DNA of 22,716 nt from Holosporales bacterium (GCA_031263345.1 JAISFY010000057.1:1-22716), one strand, 5' to 3'. Numbered from the stretch's first letter, positions 1-8,561 are shown. Program-made: numbers and translations. Notes: generated by a model not told the origin, from the sequence alone.

Positions 1-491
1 TTAGCGTTGCCTTAGATGGTAATGTGTTAGCGATCAAAAAAGGGGGAATTGAGAAGATTTACAATATTCCGGGGTGCCTTAAGGTTGAGAATACTAATGG
101 CGTGATCGTTTTAACGCCGGTAATACTTGATCAATCTACCAGGGCTTTGTGGGGGACGTCTCAGCGAAATGTAAGTAATATAATGATTGGATTATCAGAG
201 GGATTTAAAATCGAGCTTGAGATGGTTGGAGTCGGCTATAAGGCGGCCGTTAGTGGTAATAAGTTGACGATGCAGCTTGGTTTTAGCCATGATATTGTGT
301 ATGATATCCCAGATGGAATTACTATTGCTTGCCCGAAGCCTACGGCTATCATTGTTAATGGACACTGTAGGAAGCAGGTTGGTGACGTGGTTGCCGTCTT
401 GAGGAGATTTAGACCTCCGGAACCGTATAAGGGGAAGGGCATAATGAAGGTTGGTGAGTTCGTGTACAGGAAGGAAGGGAAGAAGAAGTAA
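1..491 (+). CDS. rplF: 50S ribosomal protein L6 (5' end cut off)
   Basis: Large-subunit protein L6, which binds 23S rRNA near the sarcin-ricin loop and the L7/L12 stalk base. The reading frame is open from the first base (codon boundaries at 3, 6, 9 and so on), so the N-terminus lies outside the window; the GTG at 24 is internal, not a start. About 163 residues are visible against a usual length near 177, so only a short N-terminal piece is missing. The C-terminal block PYKGKGI...EFVYRKEGKKK is the conserved L6 tail. It is followed 1 bp after its stop by rplR. Identity is secure from sequence and from operon position. Confidence 0.97.
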   Translation, partial: SVALDGNVLAIKKGGIEKIYNIPGCLKVENTNGVIVLTPVILDQSTRALWGTSQRNVSNIMIGLSEGFKIELEMVGVGYKAAVSGNKLTMQLGFSHDIVYDIPDGITIACPKPTAIIVNGHCRKQVGDVVAVLRRFRPPEPYKGKGIMKVGEFVYRKEGKKK

Positions 492-492
492 T

Positions 493-855
493 ATGAGGAC
501 ATCTGATCAACTGAGGCAAATTCGTAAGGTTCGGCAGCGTTTTAAGATTTCGAAGATAATAAACGGTCGGTATAGGTTGTTGGTTCACAGGACTAACAAT
601 AACATGTATGCTCAGATTTTGGATGAGGATGGTCGGAATACGGTTGTTCATATTTCAACACTATCGAAAGAAATTAAGGGCAGCATCAAGAATGGCGGAA
701 ATGAAGAGGCCGCCGCTTGCATCGGAAAGATGGTAGCGATCAAAGCGAAAGAGAAGAATATTACGAATGTTGTGTTTGATAGGTCTGGGTTTTTGTATCA
801 TGGAAGAATTAAGGTTCTCGCTGATAGTGCGAGAGAAAATGGTTTGAATTTCTAG
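493..855 (+). CDS. rplR: 50S ribosomal protein L18
   Basis: L18 helps bring 5S rRNA into the central protuberance of the large subunit. The 120-residue product has the usual L18 length. It starts MRTSDQLRQIRKVRQRFKIS and contains the family features RYRLLVHRTNNNMYAQ, a central EAAACIGKMVA helix and the end FDRSGFLYHGRIKVLADSARENGLNF. I chose the ATG one base after the rplF stop; an in-frame GTG at 451 would add 14 residues overlapping rplF and is unlike the family. It lies between rplF and rpsE as in most bacteria. Confidence 0.97.
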   Translation: MRTSDQLRQIRKVRQRFKISKIINGRYRLLVHRTNNNMYAQILDEDGRNTVVHISTLSKEIKGSIKNGGNEEAAACIGKMVAIKAKEKNITNVVFDRSGFLYHGRIKVLADSARENGLNF

Positions 856-873
856 TGTTAGGGTAGAATTGAT

Positions 874-1443
874 ATGATTCGAACGAACGAAAACAGGAGG
901 AATAGCGAGGGGCAGGAGCATCTGATCGAGAAATTGGTCAGTGTTAGGCGAGTGACGAAAGTTGTCAAGGGCGGTAAGAACATGCGTTTTTCCGCGCTCG
1001 TTGTTGTCGGAGATGGCAATGGGCGAGTTGGATATGCTTCCGCTAAGGCTAGAGAGGTTCCTGATGCCGTAAAAAAGGCCGGAGAGAAGGCGAAGAAATC
1101 GATGATACGTGTTTCACTGAAGGAAAGGCGAACCATTCGGCATGATTCTTCTGCTCGAATTGGAGCTGGGCATGTCTTCCTGAGAATGGCCCCTCCTGGT
1201 ACTGGAGTTATTGCCGGAGGCCCGATGCGAGCTGTCTTTGAAGCTTTAGGAGTTCAGGATATCGTGAGTAAGTCAGTGGGATCCGGGAACTATCATAACA
1301 TGGTTCGAGCGACGTTCGTTGCTCTTCGTGGAGTTATTCCGCCGAAACGGATCGCAGCTAAACTTGATAAAAAATTGACCGAAATATTAGGAAGAAGAAA
1401 GACGGTTCAGAATAGATCGCCAGAAGATGGGGGTTCTGTATGA
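874..1443 (+). CDS. rpsE: 30S ribosomal protein S5
   Basis: S5 sits on the solvent side of the small subunit near the mRNA entry channel and influences decoding fidelity. The 189-residue product carries the double-stranded RNA-binding-like N-terminal domain (EKLVSVRRVTKVVKGGKNMRFSALVVVGDGNGRVGYASAKA, roughly residues 19-58) and the C-terminal domain with PPGTGVIAGGPMRAVFEALG and VGSGNYHNMVRATF. A short basic C-terminal tail ends GGSV. The start ATG at 874 follows rplR by 18 bp. The stop overlaps the rpmD start (ATGA), implying translational coupling. Confidence 0.98.
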   Translation: MIRTNENRRNSEGQEHLIEKLVSVRRVTKVVKGGKNMRFSALVVVGDGNGRVGYASAKAREVPDAVKKAGEKAKKSMIRVSLKERRTIRHDSSARIGAGHVFLRMAPPGTGVIAGGPMRAVFEALGVQDIVSKSVGSGNYHNMVRATFVALRGVIPPKRIAAKLDKKLTEILGRRKTVQNRSPEDGGSV

Positions 1444-1631
1444 CGACGAAGGTTGTTAATGAGAAAGTGAGGATCAGGCAAACGGGAAGCGTGATCAGGC
1501 GATGTGGAAAGCAGGCCTTGCATCTAAAAGCCCTCGGGCTTCGTGGAATTGGATCCGAGAAGGAGTTAGTTTTGAACGATTCGATATTAGGGTTAATAAA
1601 GAAGGTTCGTCATATGGTTAAGGTTATTTGA
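1440..1631 (+). CDS. rpmD: 50S ribosomal protein L30
   Basis: Small large-subunit protein of 63 residues with the L30 ferredoxin-like pattern: KVRIRQTGSVIRR, then the helix KQALHLKALGLRGIGSEKEL, then the end HMVKVI. The ATG overlaps the rpsE stop by 4 bp. It stands between rpsE and rplO, the standard position. Confidence 0.95.
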   Translation: MTTKVVNEKVRIRQTGSVIRRCGKQALHLKALGLRGIGSEKELVLNDSILGLIKKVRHMVKVI

Positions 1632-1644
1632 TGGGTGAAATGTT

Positions 1645-2112
1645 ATGTCTGATGAACTGAGATTGAACAATATACGAGATAATGGCAAGGCACGTCGCGG
1701 GGTTAAGCTCCTCGGGAGGGGTATAGGATCTGGGCTCGGAAAAACGTCTGGTAGAGGCGGAAAAGGCCAAACGGCCAGATCGGGCTGTAGCCTAAATGGA
1801 TTTGAAGGTGGACAGACTCCATTGCATAGGCGTTTGCCGAAGAGGGGATTTGTTAACATTCATAGGCAAGAATTATATGAATTAGATTTTTTCAAGATTA
1901 ACCGAATTGTGAAAAAAGGATTATTAGATAAAGATTCCGTAATCGATAGGGATTTTTTGATCAAGATAGGTTACATGTCTGCGCATATTAGTGGGGTTTC
2001 TTTGATTGCGAATGGGCGAGCGGAATCTCCAGTGAAGGTAAGCGTGACGAGATCTAGCGTAAAGGCTAGGGATATGCTAACGGCAGTTGGCGGAACTTTA
2101 GTAATGGAATGA
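1645..2112 (+). CDS. rplO: 50S ribosomal protein L15
   Basis: L15 is a late-assembling large-subunit protein with a long basic N-terminal extension reaching into 23S rRNA. The 155-residue product shows the hallmark glycine/arginine-rich stretch GRGIGSGLGKTSGRGGKGQTARSG (about residues 26-49), followed by GFEGGQTPLHRRLPKRGF. The C-terminal half (VKVSVTRSSVKARDML) matches the L15 globular domain. It starts 13 bp after rpmD and sits directly before secY. Confidence 0.96.
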   Translation: MSDELRLNNIRDNGKARRGVKLLGRGIGSGLGKTSGRGGKGQTARSGCSLNGFEGGQTPLHRRLPKRGFVNIHRQELYELDFFKINRIVKKGLLDKDSVIDRDFLIKIGYMSAHISGVSLIANGRAESPVKVSVTRSSVKARDMLTAVGGTLVME

Positions 2113-2128
2113 TTATGATGGGGATTGC

Positions 2129-3472
2129 ATGGCGTCTGCGATAGAGCATTTAACTAAGAATTTCAGTTTTTCGTCTTTTAAGAAAGCTGAAGATCTGAAG
2201 AAACGAATTTGGTTTACACTATTTGTACTGATCGTTTATCGGCTTGGGACATATATTCCGTTGCCCAACATAAATCCGGAGGTCGTTGCCGAGTTTACGA
2301 GAAGTCATTCTGGCGGGCTTTTTGGTATTTTAGATTTGTATTCGGGTGGTGCTATCGGTCGTATGACCATTTTCTCACTCAATATTATGCCATACATTTC
2401 GGCGAGTATCATCGTTCAGCTCTTAACTTCTATGTCTCCGCAGCTTGAGGCTTTAAAGAAAGAAGGGGAAGCGGGTCGCAGGAAAATCAATCAGTATACC
2501 AGATATGGGACGGTTGCCCTGGCGATGATCCAAGGATATAGTGTTGCTATCGGCCTAGAAAGGATGACGGGGCATTCTGGGGGGGCAGTTATCGATCCTG
2601 GCTTTTTGTTTAGATTGACGACGATGACCAGCTTGACTGGGAGTACTCTTTTCATCATGTGGTTAGGAGAGCAGATATCTACGAGAGGGCTCGGAAATGG
2701 GTCATCCATTATAATTTATTCGGGAATTGTCGCTAACTTGCCGAGTTCTCTCTTGAATACTTTCGCTATGGGGAAGCAGGGAGCTATTTCGGTTGTGGCC
2801 TTATTTGGGCTATTAGTGATGATCGTAGTAGTTATTGCTTTTATCGTCTTTATGGAAAAGGCTAATAGAAAAATTCCTATTCAATATCCAAAACGCCAGA
2901 CGATGGCAAACATGCCGGCACAGCAGCAGGGTTCTCACTTGCCGCTGAAATTGAACAATGCTGGTGTGATTCCTCCTATTTTTGCGTCCTGTATACTTTT
3001 ATTGCCGATGACGATCGTTAGCTTCGGAGTGGCCGAACAGGATTCTTTTTTGGGGGCCTTCTCTAGAATTTTCAATCACGGGCAACCTCTTTATCTCGTG
3101 TGTTTTGCAGGAGCCATCGTGTTTTTTGCATTTTTTTATACGGCGATTATGTTTAATCCGAAGGATACGGCGGACAATTTGAAGAAGTCTGGAAGCTATA
3201 TTCCAGGGATAAGACCAGGGGATGCGACGGCTGAGTATATCGATTCCATCCTCCTTCGTTTGACGTTGATAGGGGCCGTGTATTTGTGTGCTATATGTCT
3301 TCTTCCTGAGCTTATTCTGCTGAAGGTCGCCTTGCCATTCTATTTTGGCGGTACAAGCCTTTTAATCGTCGTTAACGTATCGGTCGATACGGTTGCTCAA
3401 TTTCAGTCTCATTTGATAGCTCAGCAGTACGAGGGGCTATTCAAGCTAGGGCGGAGTAGAGGGCTCATATAA
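2129..3472 (+). CDS. secY: Protein translocase subunit SecY
   Basis: Central channel-forming subunit of the SecYEG translocon in the cytoplasmic membrane. The 447-residue product has the ten hydrophobic segments of the family. Recognisable landmarks are KKRIWFTLFVLIVYRLGTYIPLP (first membrane helix and plug region), MPYISASIIVQLL, the cytoplasmic loop RKIPIQYPKRQ, PLKLNNAGVIPPIFAS, and SGSYIPGIRPG before the last helices. Length and motifs are those of a normal SecY. The start is an ATG 16 bp after rplO. Its stop overlaps the adk start (TAATG). Confidence 0.98.
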   Translation: MASAIEHLTKNFSFSSFKKAEDLKKRIWFTLFVLIVYRLGTYIPLPNINPEVVAEFTRSHSGGLFGILDLYSGGAIGRMTIFSLNIMPYISASIIVQLLTSMSPQLEALKKEGEAGRRKINQYTRYGTVALAMIQGYSVAIGLERMTGHSGGAVIDPGFLFRLTTMTSLTGSTLFIMWLGEQISTRGLGNGSSIIIYSGIVANLPSSLLNTFAMGKQGAISVVALFGLLVMIVVVIAFIVFMEKANRKIPIQYPKRQTMANMPAQQQGSHLPLKLNNAGVIPPIFASCILLLPMTIVSFGVAEQDSFLGAFSRIFNHGQPLYLVCFAGAIVFFAFFYTAIMFNPKDTADNLKKSGSYIPGIRPGDATAEYIDSILLRLTLIGAVYLCAICLLPELILLKVALPFYFGGTSLLIVVNVSVDTVAQFQSHLIAQQYEGLFKLGRSRGLI

Positions 3473-4152
3473 TGTGGGTGATTTTGATTGGGGTTCCTGG
3501 ATGTGGGAAAGGAACACAGTCTGGGTTTTTAGCTGATAATCACAAATTTGTTGTAATTTCAGTCGGTGATATATTAAGAAACAACAAGGAGAAGCTGGTG
3601 GCCGGTGACGGGAGAATGGTCGGAGAAATAATATCAGCTGGATCATTATTACCGGACGAGGTTATCGTAGATCTTGTTAGTAGTGAGCTAGAAAAAGTTG
3701 ACCGCATTCGGGAAAGAGATGTATTGTTTGATGGTGTACCGAGAACGATCGGCCAGGCTCAGGTTATTGGAGAGTTGGTAAACAGTTTTGGAGCTAAGAT
3801 TAGCCATGTCCTAAATTTTGAAGTTGATCACGATATAATTACCAAGAGACTTCTAGGTAGATACGAGTGTTCTGGGTGTGGTAGGATGTACAATGATTTT
3901 TTTTCGACGACGAAGATTGACGGTGTATGTGATGTTTGCGGTGAAAAAAGGTTTTGTAGAAGATCGGACGATAATGAGGAATCTCTGAAGAAAAGGTTAG
4001 CTGAGTATAACGCTAAGACGCTACCTCTGGTTGACTTCTATAGAGAGAGGTCGTTATTACATGGTGTGGATGCGTCACGATCTGTTGATGATGTAAGGAG
4101 CGATATAGAGGTGATTCTGAGTTTAGTGGAAAGGAATAAAGAGGAGAGGTAG
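3472..4152 (+). CDS. adk: Adenylate kinase, zinc-LID type
   Basis: Interconverts ATP + AMP and 2 ADP in the cytoplasm. The 226-residue product carries the P-loop GVPGCGKG (7-14), the AMP-site DGVPRT (87-92), and a long-form LID with Cys133-x2-Cys136 and Cys153-x2-Cys156, the four-cysteine zinc site known in many Gram-positive and some proteobacterial adenylate kinases. The LID ends with RRSDDNEESLKKRL, as usual. Minor oddities are Cys in the P-loop and Val for the usual Phe in the DGFPRT motif. The ATG overlaps the secY stop, and the secY-adk-rpsM order is typical of alphaproteobacteria. Confidence 0.96.
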   Translation: MWVILIGVPGCGKGTQSGFLADNHKFVVISVGDILRNNKEKLVAGDGRMVGEIISAGSLLPDEVIVDLVSSELEKVDRIRERDVLFDGVPRTIGQAQVIGELVNSFGAKISHVLNFEVDHDIITKRLLGRYECSGCGRMYNDFFSTTKIDGVCDVCGEKRFCRRSDDNEESLKKRLAEYNAKTLPLVDFYRERSLLHGVDASRSVDDVRSDIEVILSLVERNKEER

Positions 4153-4155
4153 ACT

Positions 4156-4533
4156 GTGGCTCGCATTGCTGGTGTTAACATTCCAACTCAAAAGAGGGCG
4201 GTTATTGGGTTAACGTATATTTTCGGTATCGGATCATATAATGCGAGATGTATTATCGAAAAGGCTGGCATACCGTTGACAAGACGTGTTTTTGATCTAA
4301 CAGATGCGGAAATATTAAAAATAAGGGAAATTATTGATAGAGATTACAAAGTTGAGGGAGATCTCAGGCGCCAGATTTCCATGAATATCAAAAGGGTAAC
4401 TGATCTGGGGTGCTATAGGGGATTGCGCCACAGAAAGGGACTGCCGGTACGAGGGCAGAGGACTCATACGAATGCTAGGACGAGAAAGGGGAAGGCGGTT
4501 CCGATAGCAGGAAAGAAGATGGCAACGAGGTAG
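4156..4533 (+). CDS. rpsM: 30S ribosomal protein S13
   Basis: S13 is in the head of the small subunit and contacts the P-site tRNA and large subunit. The 125-residue product begins MARIAGVNIPTQKRAVIGLTYI (GTG start, 3 bp after adk) and contains the helix-two-turn-helix region GIGSYNARCIIEKAGI, then YRGLRHRKGLPVRGQRTHTNARTRKG and a basic tail. All are conserved S13 features. Confidence 0.97.
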   Translation: MARIAGVNIPTQKRAVIGLTYIFGIGSYNARCIIEKAGIPLTRRVFDLTDAEILKIREIIDRDYKVEGDLRRQISMNIKRVTDLGCYRGLRHRKGLPVRGQRTHTNARTRKGKAVPIAGKKMATR

Positions 4534-4568
4534 TTAATTTTTTTAGAGGAGATGAGAAGGGAATACCT

Positions 4569-4961
4569 ATGGTGCAGAAGGCGGTTAGTAGGGTCAAGCG
4601 CAGCGAGCGTAAGAACGTTGTAAGTGCAGTGGTGCACATAAATGCTACCTTCAATAATACGATAATTACCGTAACTGATGAGGGGGGGAATACGATTGCT
4701 TCTGGATCTGGCGGAGTCGTTGGATTTAAAGGGGCAAGAAAATCGACTCCTTATGCTGCCCAGCTGGCAGCAGAAGATGCCGCTAGGAAGGCGGCTGAGC
4801 ACGGTGTCAAGAATGTTCGGGTAGTGGTAAGGGGACCTGGATCCGGACGGGAAACGGCGATAAGATCGCTACAGTCCGTTGGCTTTACTGTGTCTGCAAT
4901 TTCTGACGTGACTCCATTACCTCATAATGGGTGTAGGCCTCCAAAAGCCCGTAGGAATTGA
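4569..4961 (+). CDS. rpsK: 30S ribosomal protein S11
   Basis: S11 lies in the platform of the small subunit near the E site. The 130-residue product contains the conserved blocks VVHINATFNNTIITVTDEGGN, SSG-like SGSGGVVGFKGARKSTPYAAQLAAEDAA, and the end TPLPHNGCRPPKARRN, which is the family signature. An AGAGGAGATGAGAAGGG stretch about 10-27 bp upstream supplies the ribosome binding site. Confidence 0.98.
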   Translation: MVQKAVSRVKRSERKNVVSAVVHINATFNNTIITVTDEGGNTIASGSGGVVGFKGARKSTPYAAQLAAEDAARKAAEHGVKNVRVVVRGPGSGRETAIRSLQSVGFTVSAISDVTPLPHNGCRPPKARRN

Positions 4962-4998
4962 TCTGTTTGTTTTGTAATAATTTGTGGAGTTGTTGTAA

Positions 4999-6012
4999 GT
5001 GAATACCTGGCAATTACTAATAAAACCTGGTAAGGTCGATGTGAAGTATTGCGATCCCATACTACGAGATGGATTGATCGTGGTTGAACCTTTGGAGAGG
5101 GGGTTCGGTACGACCATAGGTAATGCTCTTCGACGAATTTTGTTATCATCGATAAGTGGAACGGCAATTACTTCCGTTAAAATAGATGGAGTAACACACG
5201 AGTTTTCCACTATTCCTGGCGTCATTGAGGATGTTACAGAAATAATCCTTAATCTCAAATCCCTGAGAATGAAGCTGTACTCCGATAAGGTCAGAAAGGT
5301 GACCGTCTCTGCTAGTGGCCCGAAGATTGTTCGGGCGGCTGATATTAATTGTGCTGCTGATATTGATGTAATGGATCCTGATCATGTAATCTGTTCACTT
5401 GAGGCCGGAGCTTCGATCAATATGGAATTGACTGTTAAAAATGGCAAAGGATACGTTCGTGCGGTTAATCACGAGGACAAGGGTAACGTCATTGGTCTCA
5501 TATCGATCGATTCCATTTTTAGTCCTGTGCGGCTAGTCGATTTTAAAGTTGAGCAGACGAGGGTCGGGCAGAGGACGGATTACGATAAGCTACTACTGCG
5601 CATAAAAACTGATGGATCGATTCGTCCGGATGACGCGTTTAATCAGGCGAGCATAATTTTGAAAGATCATTTTTCCAGTTTTGTGAATTTTGATGAACAT
5701 CAGGTTTATGAGGTGGAGGAAGAGAACGATGAGGTACCATTCAACAAGAATTTGCTAAAAAAGGTTGACGAGCTCGAGCTTTCCGTCAGATCTTCGAATT
5801 GCTTGAAAAATGAGAATATTTTCTACATAGGGGATTTGATCCAAAGGACGGAAAATGATATGCTAAGAACGCCCAACTTTGGACGAAAGTCATTGAATGA
5901 AATCAAGGAGTTGCTGGCCGGTATGGGACTATCGTTCGGCGCTAGTATCGATGGATGGCCGCCTGAGAATATAGATGAACTGGCCAGGAAATTCGATGAC
6001 CAGTATGGTTAG
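4999..6012 (+). CDS. rpoA: DNA-directed RNA polymerase subunit alpha
   Basis: Alpha subunit, the dimer that nucleates RNA polymerase assembly and contacts promoter UP elements and activators. The 337-residue product has the N-terminal dimerisation domain (EPLERGFGTTIGNALRRILLSSISGTAI, about residues 31-58; TRVGQRTDYDKLLLRIKTDGSIRPDDA) and a C-terminal domain of two helix-hairpin-helix units (LELSVRSSNCLKNENIFYIGDLIQR, then TPNFGRKSLNEIKELLAGMGLSFG). The start is GTG with GGAG upstream. Length is normal. It lies between rpsK and rplQ. Confidence 0.98.
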   Translation: MNTWQLLIKPGKVDVKYCDPILRDGLIVVEPLERGFGTTIGNALRRILLSSISGTAITSVKIDGVTHEFSTIPGVIEDVTEIILNLKSLRMKLYSDKVRKVTVSASGPKIVRAADINCAADIDVMDPDHVICSLEAGASINMELTVKNGKGYVRAVNHEDKGNVIGLISIDSIFSPVRLVDFKVEQTRVGQRTDYDKLLLRIKTDGSIRPDDAFNQASIILKDHFSSFVNFDEHQVYEVEEENDEVPFNKNLLKKVDELELSVRSSNCLKNENIFYIGDLIQRTENDMLRTPNFGRKSLNEIKELLAGMGLSFGASIDGWPPENIDELARKFDDQYG

Positions 6013-6032
6013 TTGTTTGGAGTATCGATTTT

Positions 6033-6437
6033 ATGAGACACGGATTCGCATATCGAAGGTTAAATCGGACGAGTTCACACAGAAAGGCCATGTTTAAGGC
6101 TCTGTCGTGTTCGTTATTGGAACATGAGCAAATCAGGACGACTCTTCCGAAGGCGAAGGAGCTACGTCCTATCGTTGAGAGGCTTATTACGATGGCTAGG
6201 AAGAATACGTTGCATGCCAGAAGGCTAGCACTGTCAAGATTACAAAGTGGTGATATTGTCAGGAAGTTGTTCGATGATATAGCTCCGAGATTTAAGGAAA
6301 GACCTGGAGGATATGTTAGAATTATGAAGGCGGGGTTTCGGTATGGAGATGCGGCTCCGATGGCATTGATTGAACTCGTCGATCGTAAAGTTTTTGTAAA
6401 TAGCCACTATGGTGATCGGTTAGAATCTGATAAATGA
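6033..6437 (+). CDS. rplQ: 50S ribosomal protein L17
   Basis: Large-subunit protein near the peptide exit tunnel. The 134-residue product begins MRHGFAYRRLNRTSSHRKAM and contains the family motifs LLEHEQIRTTLPKAKELRP and RPGGYVRIMKAGFRYGDAAPMALIELVDR. Its TGA stop overlaps the next ATG (ATGA at 6434-6437), so the following lipoprotein gene is probably translationally coupled to L17. Confidence 0.97.
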   Translation: MRHGFAYRRLNRTSSHRKAMFKALSCSLLEHEQIRTTLPKAKELRPIVERLITMARKNTLHARRLALSRLQSGDIVRKLFDDIAPRFKERPGGYVRIMKAGFRYGDAAPMALIELVDRKVFVNSHYGDRLESDK

Positions 6438-6886
6438 AAATTTTCCTCGCTTTTTCTTTTGTTGTGTTACTCGTCTTTACGGCATGTGAGAGGATTGTGA
6501 TTAATAGGGGATATACTGTCTATCTATCCGATTTTAGTAAGATAGCTATCGGAAAGGATACGGCTCAGTCCGTATTTTCTGACTTTGGTTCACCAACTAT
6601 GAGATCTTCGGTAAGGAAAAAGGATGGAGAATATAGCTGGTACTATATTTCGAAAAAGATGGAAAAGAATGGATTTTTGGATCCAAAGGTTATCGATCAG
6701 AGGACGATAGTTGTTACCTTCGGAGGTGACGGTATCGTACGTTCCGTTAAAGAGAGTACTTATGAGAAGCCGGTACCGATCGTTAAGGAGAAGACGAAGA
6801 CGGAAGGGAAAACTGGTGGGTTCGTTAGAGAGACTTTCGGAGGTCTCGGGAAGTACATGAAGAAGTACTTAGATAAAGGAAAGTAG
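6434..6886 (+). CDS. bamE: BamE-like outer membrane assembly lipoprotein
   Basis: Probable BamE (SmpA/OmlA family), the small lipoprotein of the beta-barrel assembly machinery. The 150-residue product has a lipoprotein signal peptide ending FTAC with the lipidated Cys18; Phe at the -3 position is slightly atypical. The BamE fold region follows (residues about 27-105): IAIGKDTAQSVFSDFGSPT, SWYYISKKMEKNGFLDPKVIDQ, and IVVTFGGDGIVRSV. The pattern of WYYIS, then xxVxDQRxxxVxFxxDGxV is that of alphaproteobacterial BamE proteins. The basic tail (about 115-150) is low-complexity, with many Lys and Gly. It is joined to rplQ by an ATGA overlap and followed by tsaE after 5 bp. Confidence 0.85.
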   Translation: MKIFLAFSFVVLLVFTACERIVINRGYTVYLSDFSKIAIGKDTAQSVFSDFGSPTMRSSVRKKDGEYSWYYISKKMEKNGFLDPKVIDQRTIVVTFGGDGIVRSVKESTYEKPVPIVKEKTKTEGKTGGFVRETFGGLGKYMKKYLDKGK

Positions 6887-6891
6887 GTAAT

Positions 6892-7281
6892 TTGGAGTAT
6901 AGGTATGGCCTCGTAGAATTACAGATGATGGCCGAGGAGTTGGCAGGAGCTGCCAGTTCTCCGTTCTCTTTCTTCCTAAGTGGCGAGGTCGGAACTGGCA
7001 AGACCACCTTCTCTCAATTTTTTATTCGTTCTATCTTAATTGATAAAAATCAAGTTATCACTAGTCCGACGTTCAATATCGTACAGATATATGAAACTAT
7101 AAAGGGGCCAGTTTGGCACGTAGATCTATATCGGATCAAGGATTTTGATGAGATAAATGACCTTGGTCTGCTTGAGGCGCTGGACGAATCTATTTGTTTA
7201 ATAGAATGGCCGGAACTGATCAAAGATATAGATTTACAATGCGCACATAAAGAAATCCAGTTTGATTTATGTTGCCTCTGA
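6892..7281 (+). CDS. tsaE: tRNA threonylcarbamoyladenosine biosynthesis ATPase TsaE
   Basis: TsaE is the P-loop ATPase that works with TsaB/TsaD to make the t6A modification at position 37 of ANN-decoding tRNAs. The 129-residue product carries Walker A GEVGTGKTT (31-39), TSPTFNIVQIYE (58-68), HVDLYRI (76-82) and LIEWPE (103-108), all family motifs. The start is TTG at 6892, which gives an N-terminus of normal length; the ATGs at residues 12-13 would remove a helix the family keeps. Expression likely depends on read-through from the rplQ-bamE unit. Its stop faces the murA stop with 2 bp between. Confidence 0.95.
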   Translation: MEYRYGLVELQMMAEELAGAASSPFSFFLSGEVGTGKTTFSQFFIRSILIDKNQVITSPTFNIVQIYETIKGPVWHVDLYRIKDFDEINDLGLLEALDESICLIEWPELIKDIDLQCAHKEIQFDLCCL

Positions 7282-7283
7282 GT

Positions 7284-8561
7284 TTATACGGCAAAACGCT
7301 CTATTCTTGCATTACATGACAACAGTTTCTGATCGATATTTTCATATCCTCTGTCGATGTGATACAACCGGTTTACGATCGTCTCCCCTTTTGCCATGAG
7401 GCCAGCCAAAACGAGTGAAACGGATGCTCTTAAGTCTGTTGCCATCACTTGAGCACCGATCAATGTATTAATACCGGTAACAATGGCCGTTTTTCCGTGA
7501 ATAGAGATATTGGCCCCCATTCTTGCTAGCTCTGGAACGTGCATAAATCTGTTTTCAAAAATATTTTCGGTAATTGACGACGTCCCATCACAGATTGTCA
7601 TTAATGTCATAAATTGAGCTTGTAGATCGGTTGGAAACCCTGGGTAAGGAGCAGTTAATACATCGACAGATTTTATTTTTTTTTTTACTTCCGCTCTGTT
7701 AACTTCAATGTTATCAAAGCCATCAGATGTCTTTGAAACGATTTTACTATCGATTCCTGCGAGATGCAAGGTATCGAAGAACTGAGACAAATGATCATAT
7801 TGACAATTTTTCAGAACGAGATTACCGTCGGTCACGGCGGCAGCGATTGCATAAGTCCCAGCTTCGATCCGATCTGGAATAATCTTGAAATTGGCACCAT
7901 GAAGAGAATCGGTTCCGTGGATAGTAATTATTGAACTCCCGTGGCCATCAATATTGGCTCCCATTAAAATAAGCAAATCGGCAAGCGCTGTTATTTCAGG
8001 TTCCATGGCCGCATTGATGATCCGAGTTGTCCCCTTCGCTAGAGTGGCTGCCATGAGAACATTTTCGGTTCCAGTTACGGTCGAAAATGGGAAATGAACG
8101 TCAACACCAACGAGTCCGTTCGGAGCGGTCGCCTTAATATATCCATTATCGATAACAATACTAGCTCCCATCTGTTCGAGAGCACTGATATGTAAGTTTA
8201 CCCCACGAGCACCGATGGCACAGCCTCCAGGTAAAGAAACGGATGCCCTATGATATCGGGCAATCAGAGGACCCAATACCAATATAGATGCCCTCATCTT
8301 TCGGACGAAATCGTACTGGGCATCGGTAGCGGTTATGTTTGGAGTACTCGCCGACAGGATATTCCCATCGAATCTTTCGATTTTCGTTCCGAGATGACAC
8401 AGCAAATCGAGCATGGACCCAACATCGGACAAATTGGGCACATTCCTAAAGGTAACAGATTCATCCGTTAGCAAAGAAGCCGCAAGAGCCGGAAGGGTCA
8501 GATTCTTAGCTCCACTAATGGCAATTTCACCATACAGCGGGACACCTCCGGTAATCTTCAT
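7284..8561 (-). CDS. murA: UDP-N-acetylglucosamine 1-carboxyvinyltransferase MurA
   Basis: First committed step of peptidoglycan synthesis: transfers enolpyruvate from PEP to UDP-GlcNAc in the cytoplasm. From the ATG at 8561 the product has 425 residues, close to the family norm. Seen: SGAKN with Lys19 (Lys22 in E. coli), the catalytic loop LPGGCAIGARGV with Cys114 (the fosfomycin-target Cys115 of E. coli), PGFPTDLQAQFM, ENRFMHVPELARMGA, and ATDLRASVSLVLAG with the conserved Arg. A GTG at 8573 is an alternative start, with AGGTGG 12 bases upstream; a longer in-frame ATG at 8606 is unlikely. The leader upstream (8562-8650) contains an AT palindrome, CTTATATATATAAG. Confidence 0.97.
   Translation of the reverse strand: MKITGGVPLYGEIAISGAKNLTLPALAASLLTDESVTFRNVPNLSDVGSMLDLLCHLGTKIERFDGNILSASTPNITATDAQYDFVRKMRASILVLGPLIARYHRASVSLPGGCAIGARGVNLHISALEQMGASIVIDNGYIKATAPNGLVGVDVHFPFSTVTGTENVLMAATLAKGTTRIINAAMEPEITALADLLILMGANIDGHGSSIITIHGTDSLHGANFKIIPDRIEAGTYAIAAAVTDGNLVLKNCQYDHLSQFFDTLHLAGIDSKIVSKTSDGFDNIEVNRAEVKKKIKSVDVLTAPYPGFPTDLQAQFMTLMTICDGTSSITENIFENRFMHVPELARMGANISIHGKTAIVTGINTLIGAQVMATDLRASVSLVLAGLMAKGETIVNRLYHIDRGYENIDQKLLSCNARIERFAV

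Noticed and set aside
2491..2709. Antisense open frame within secY
   Set aside because: secY is intact and conserved across this stretch, and the antisense product shows no family features or ribosome binding site.
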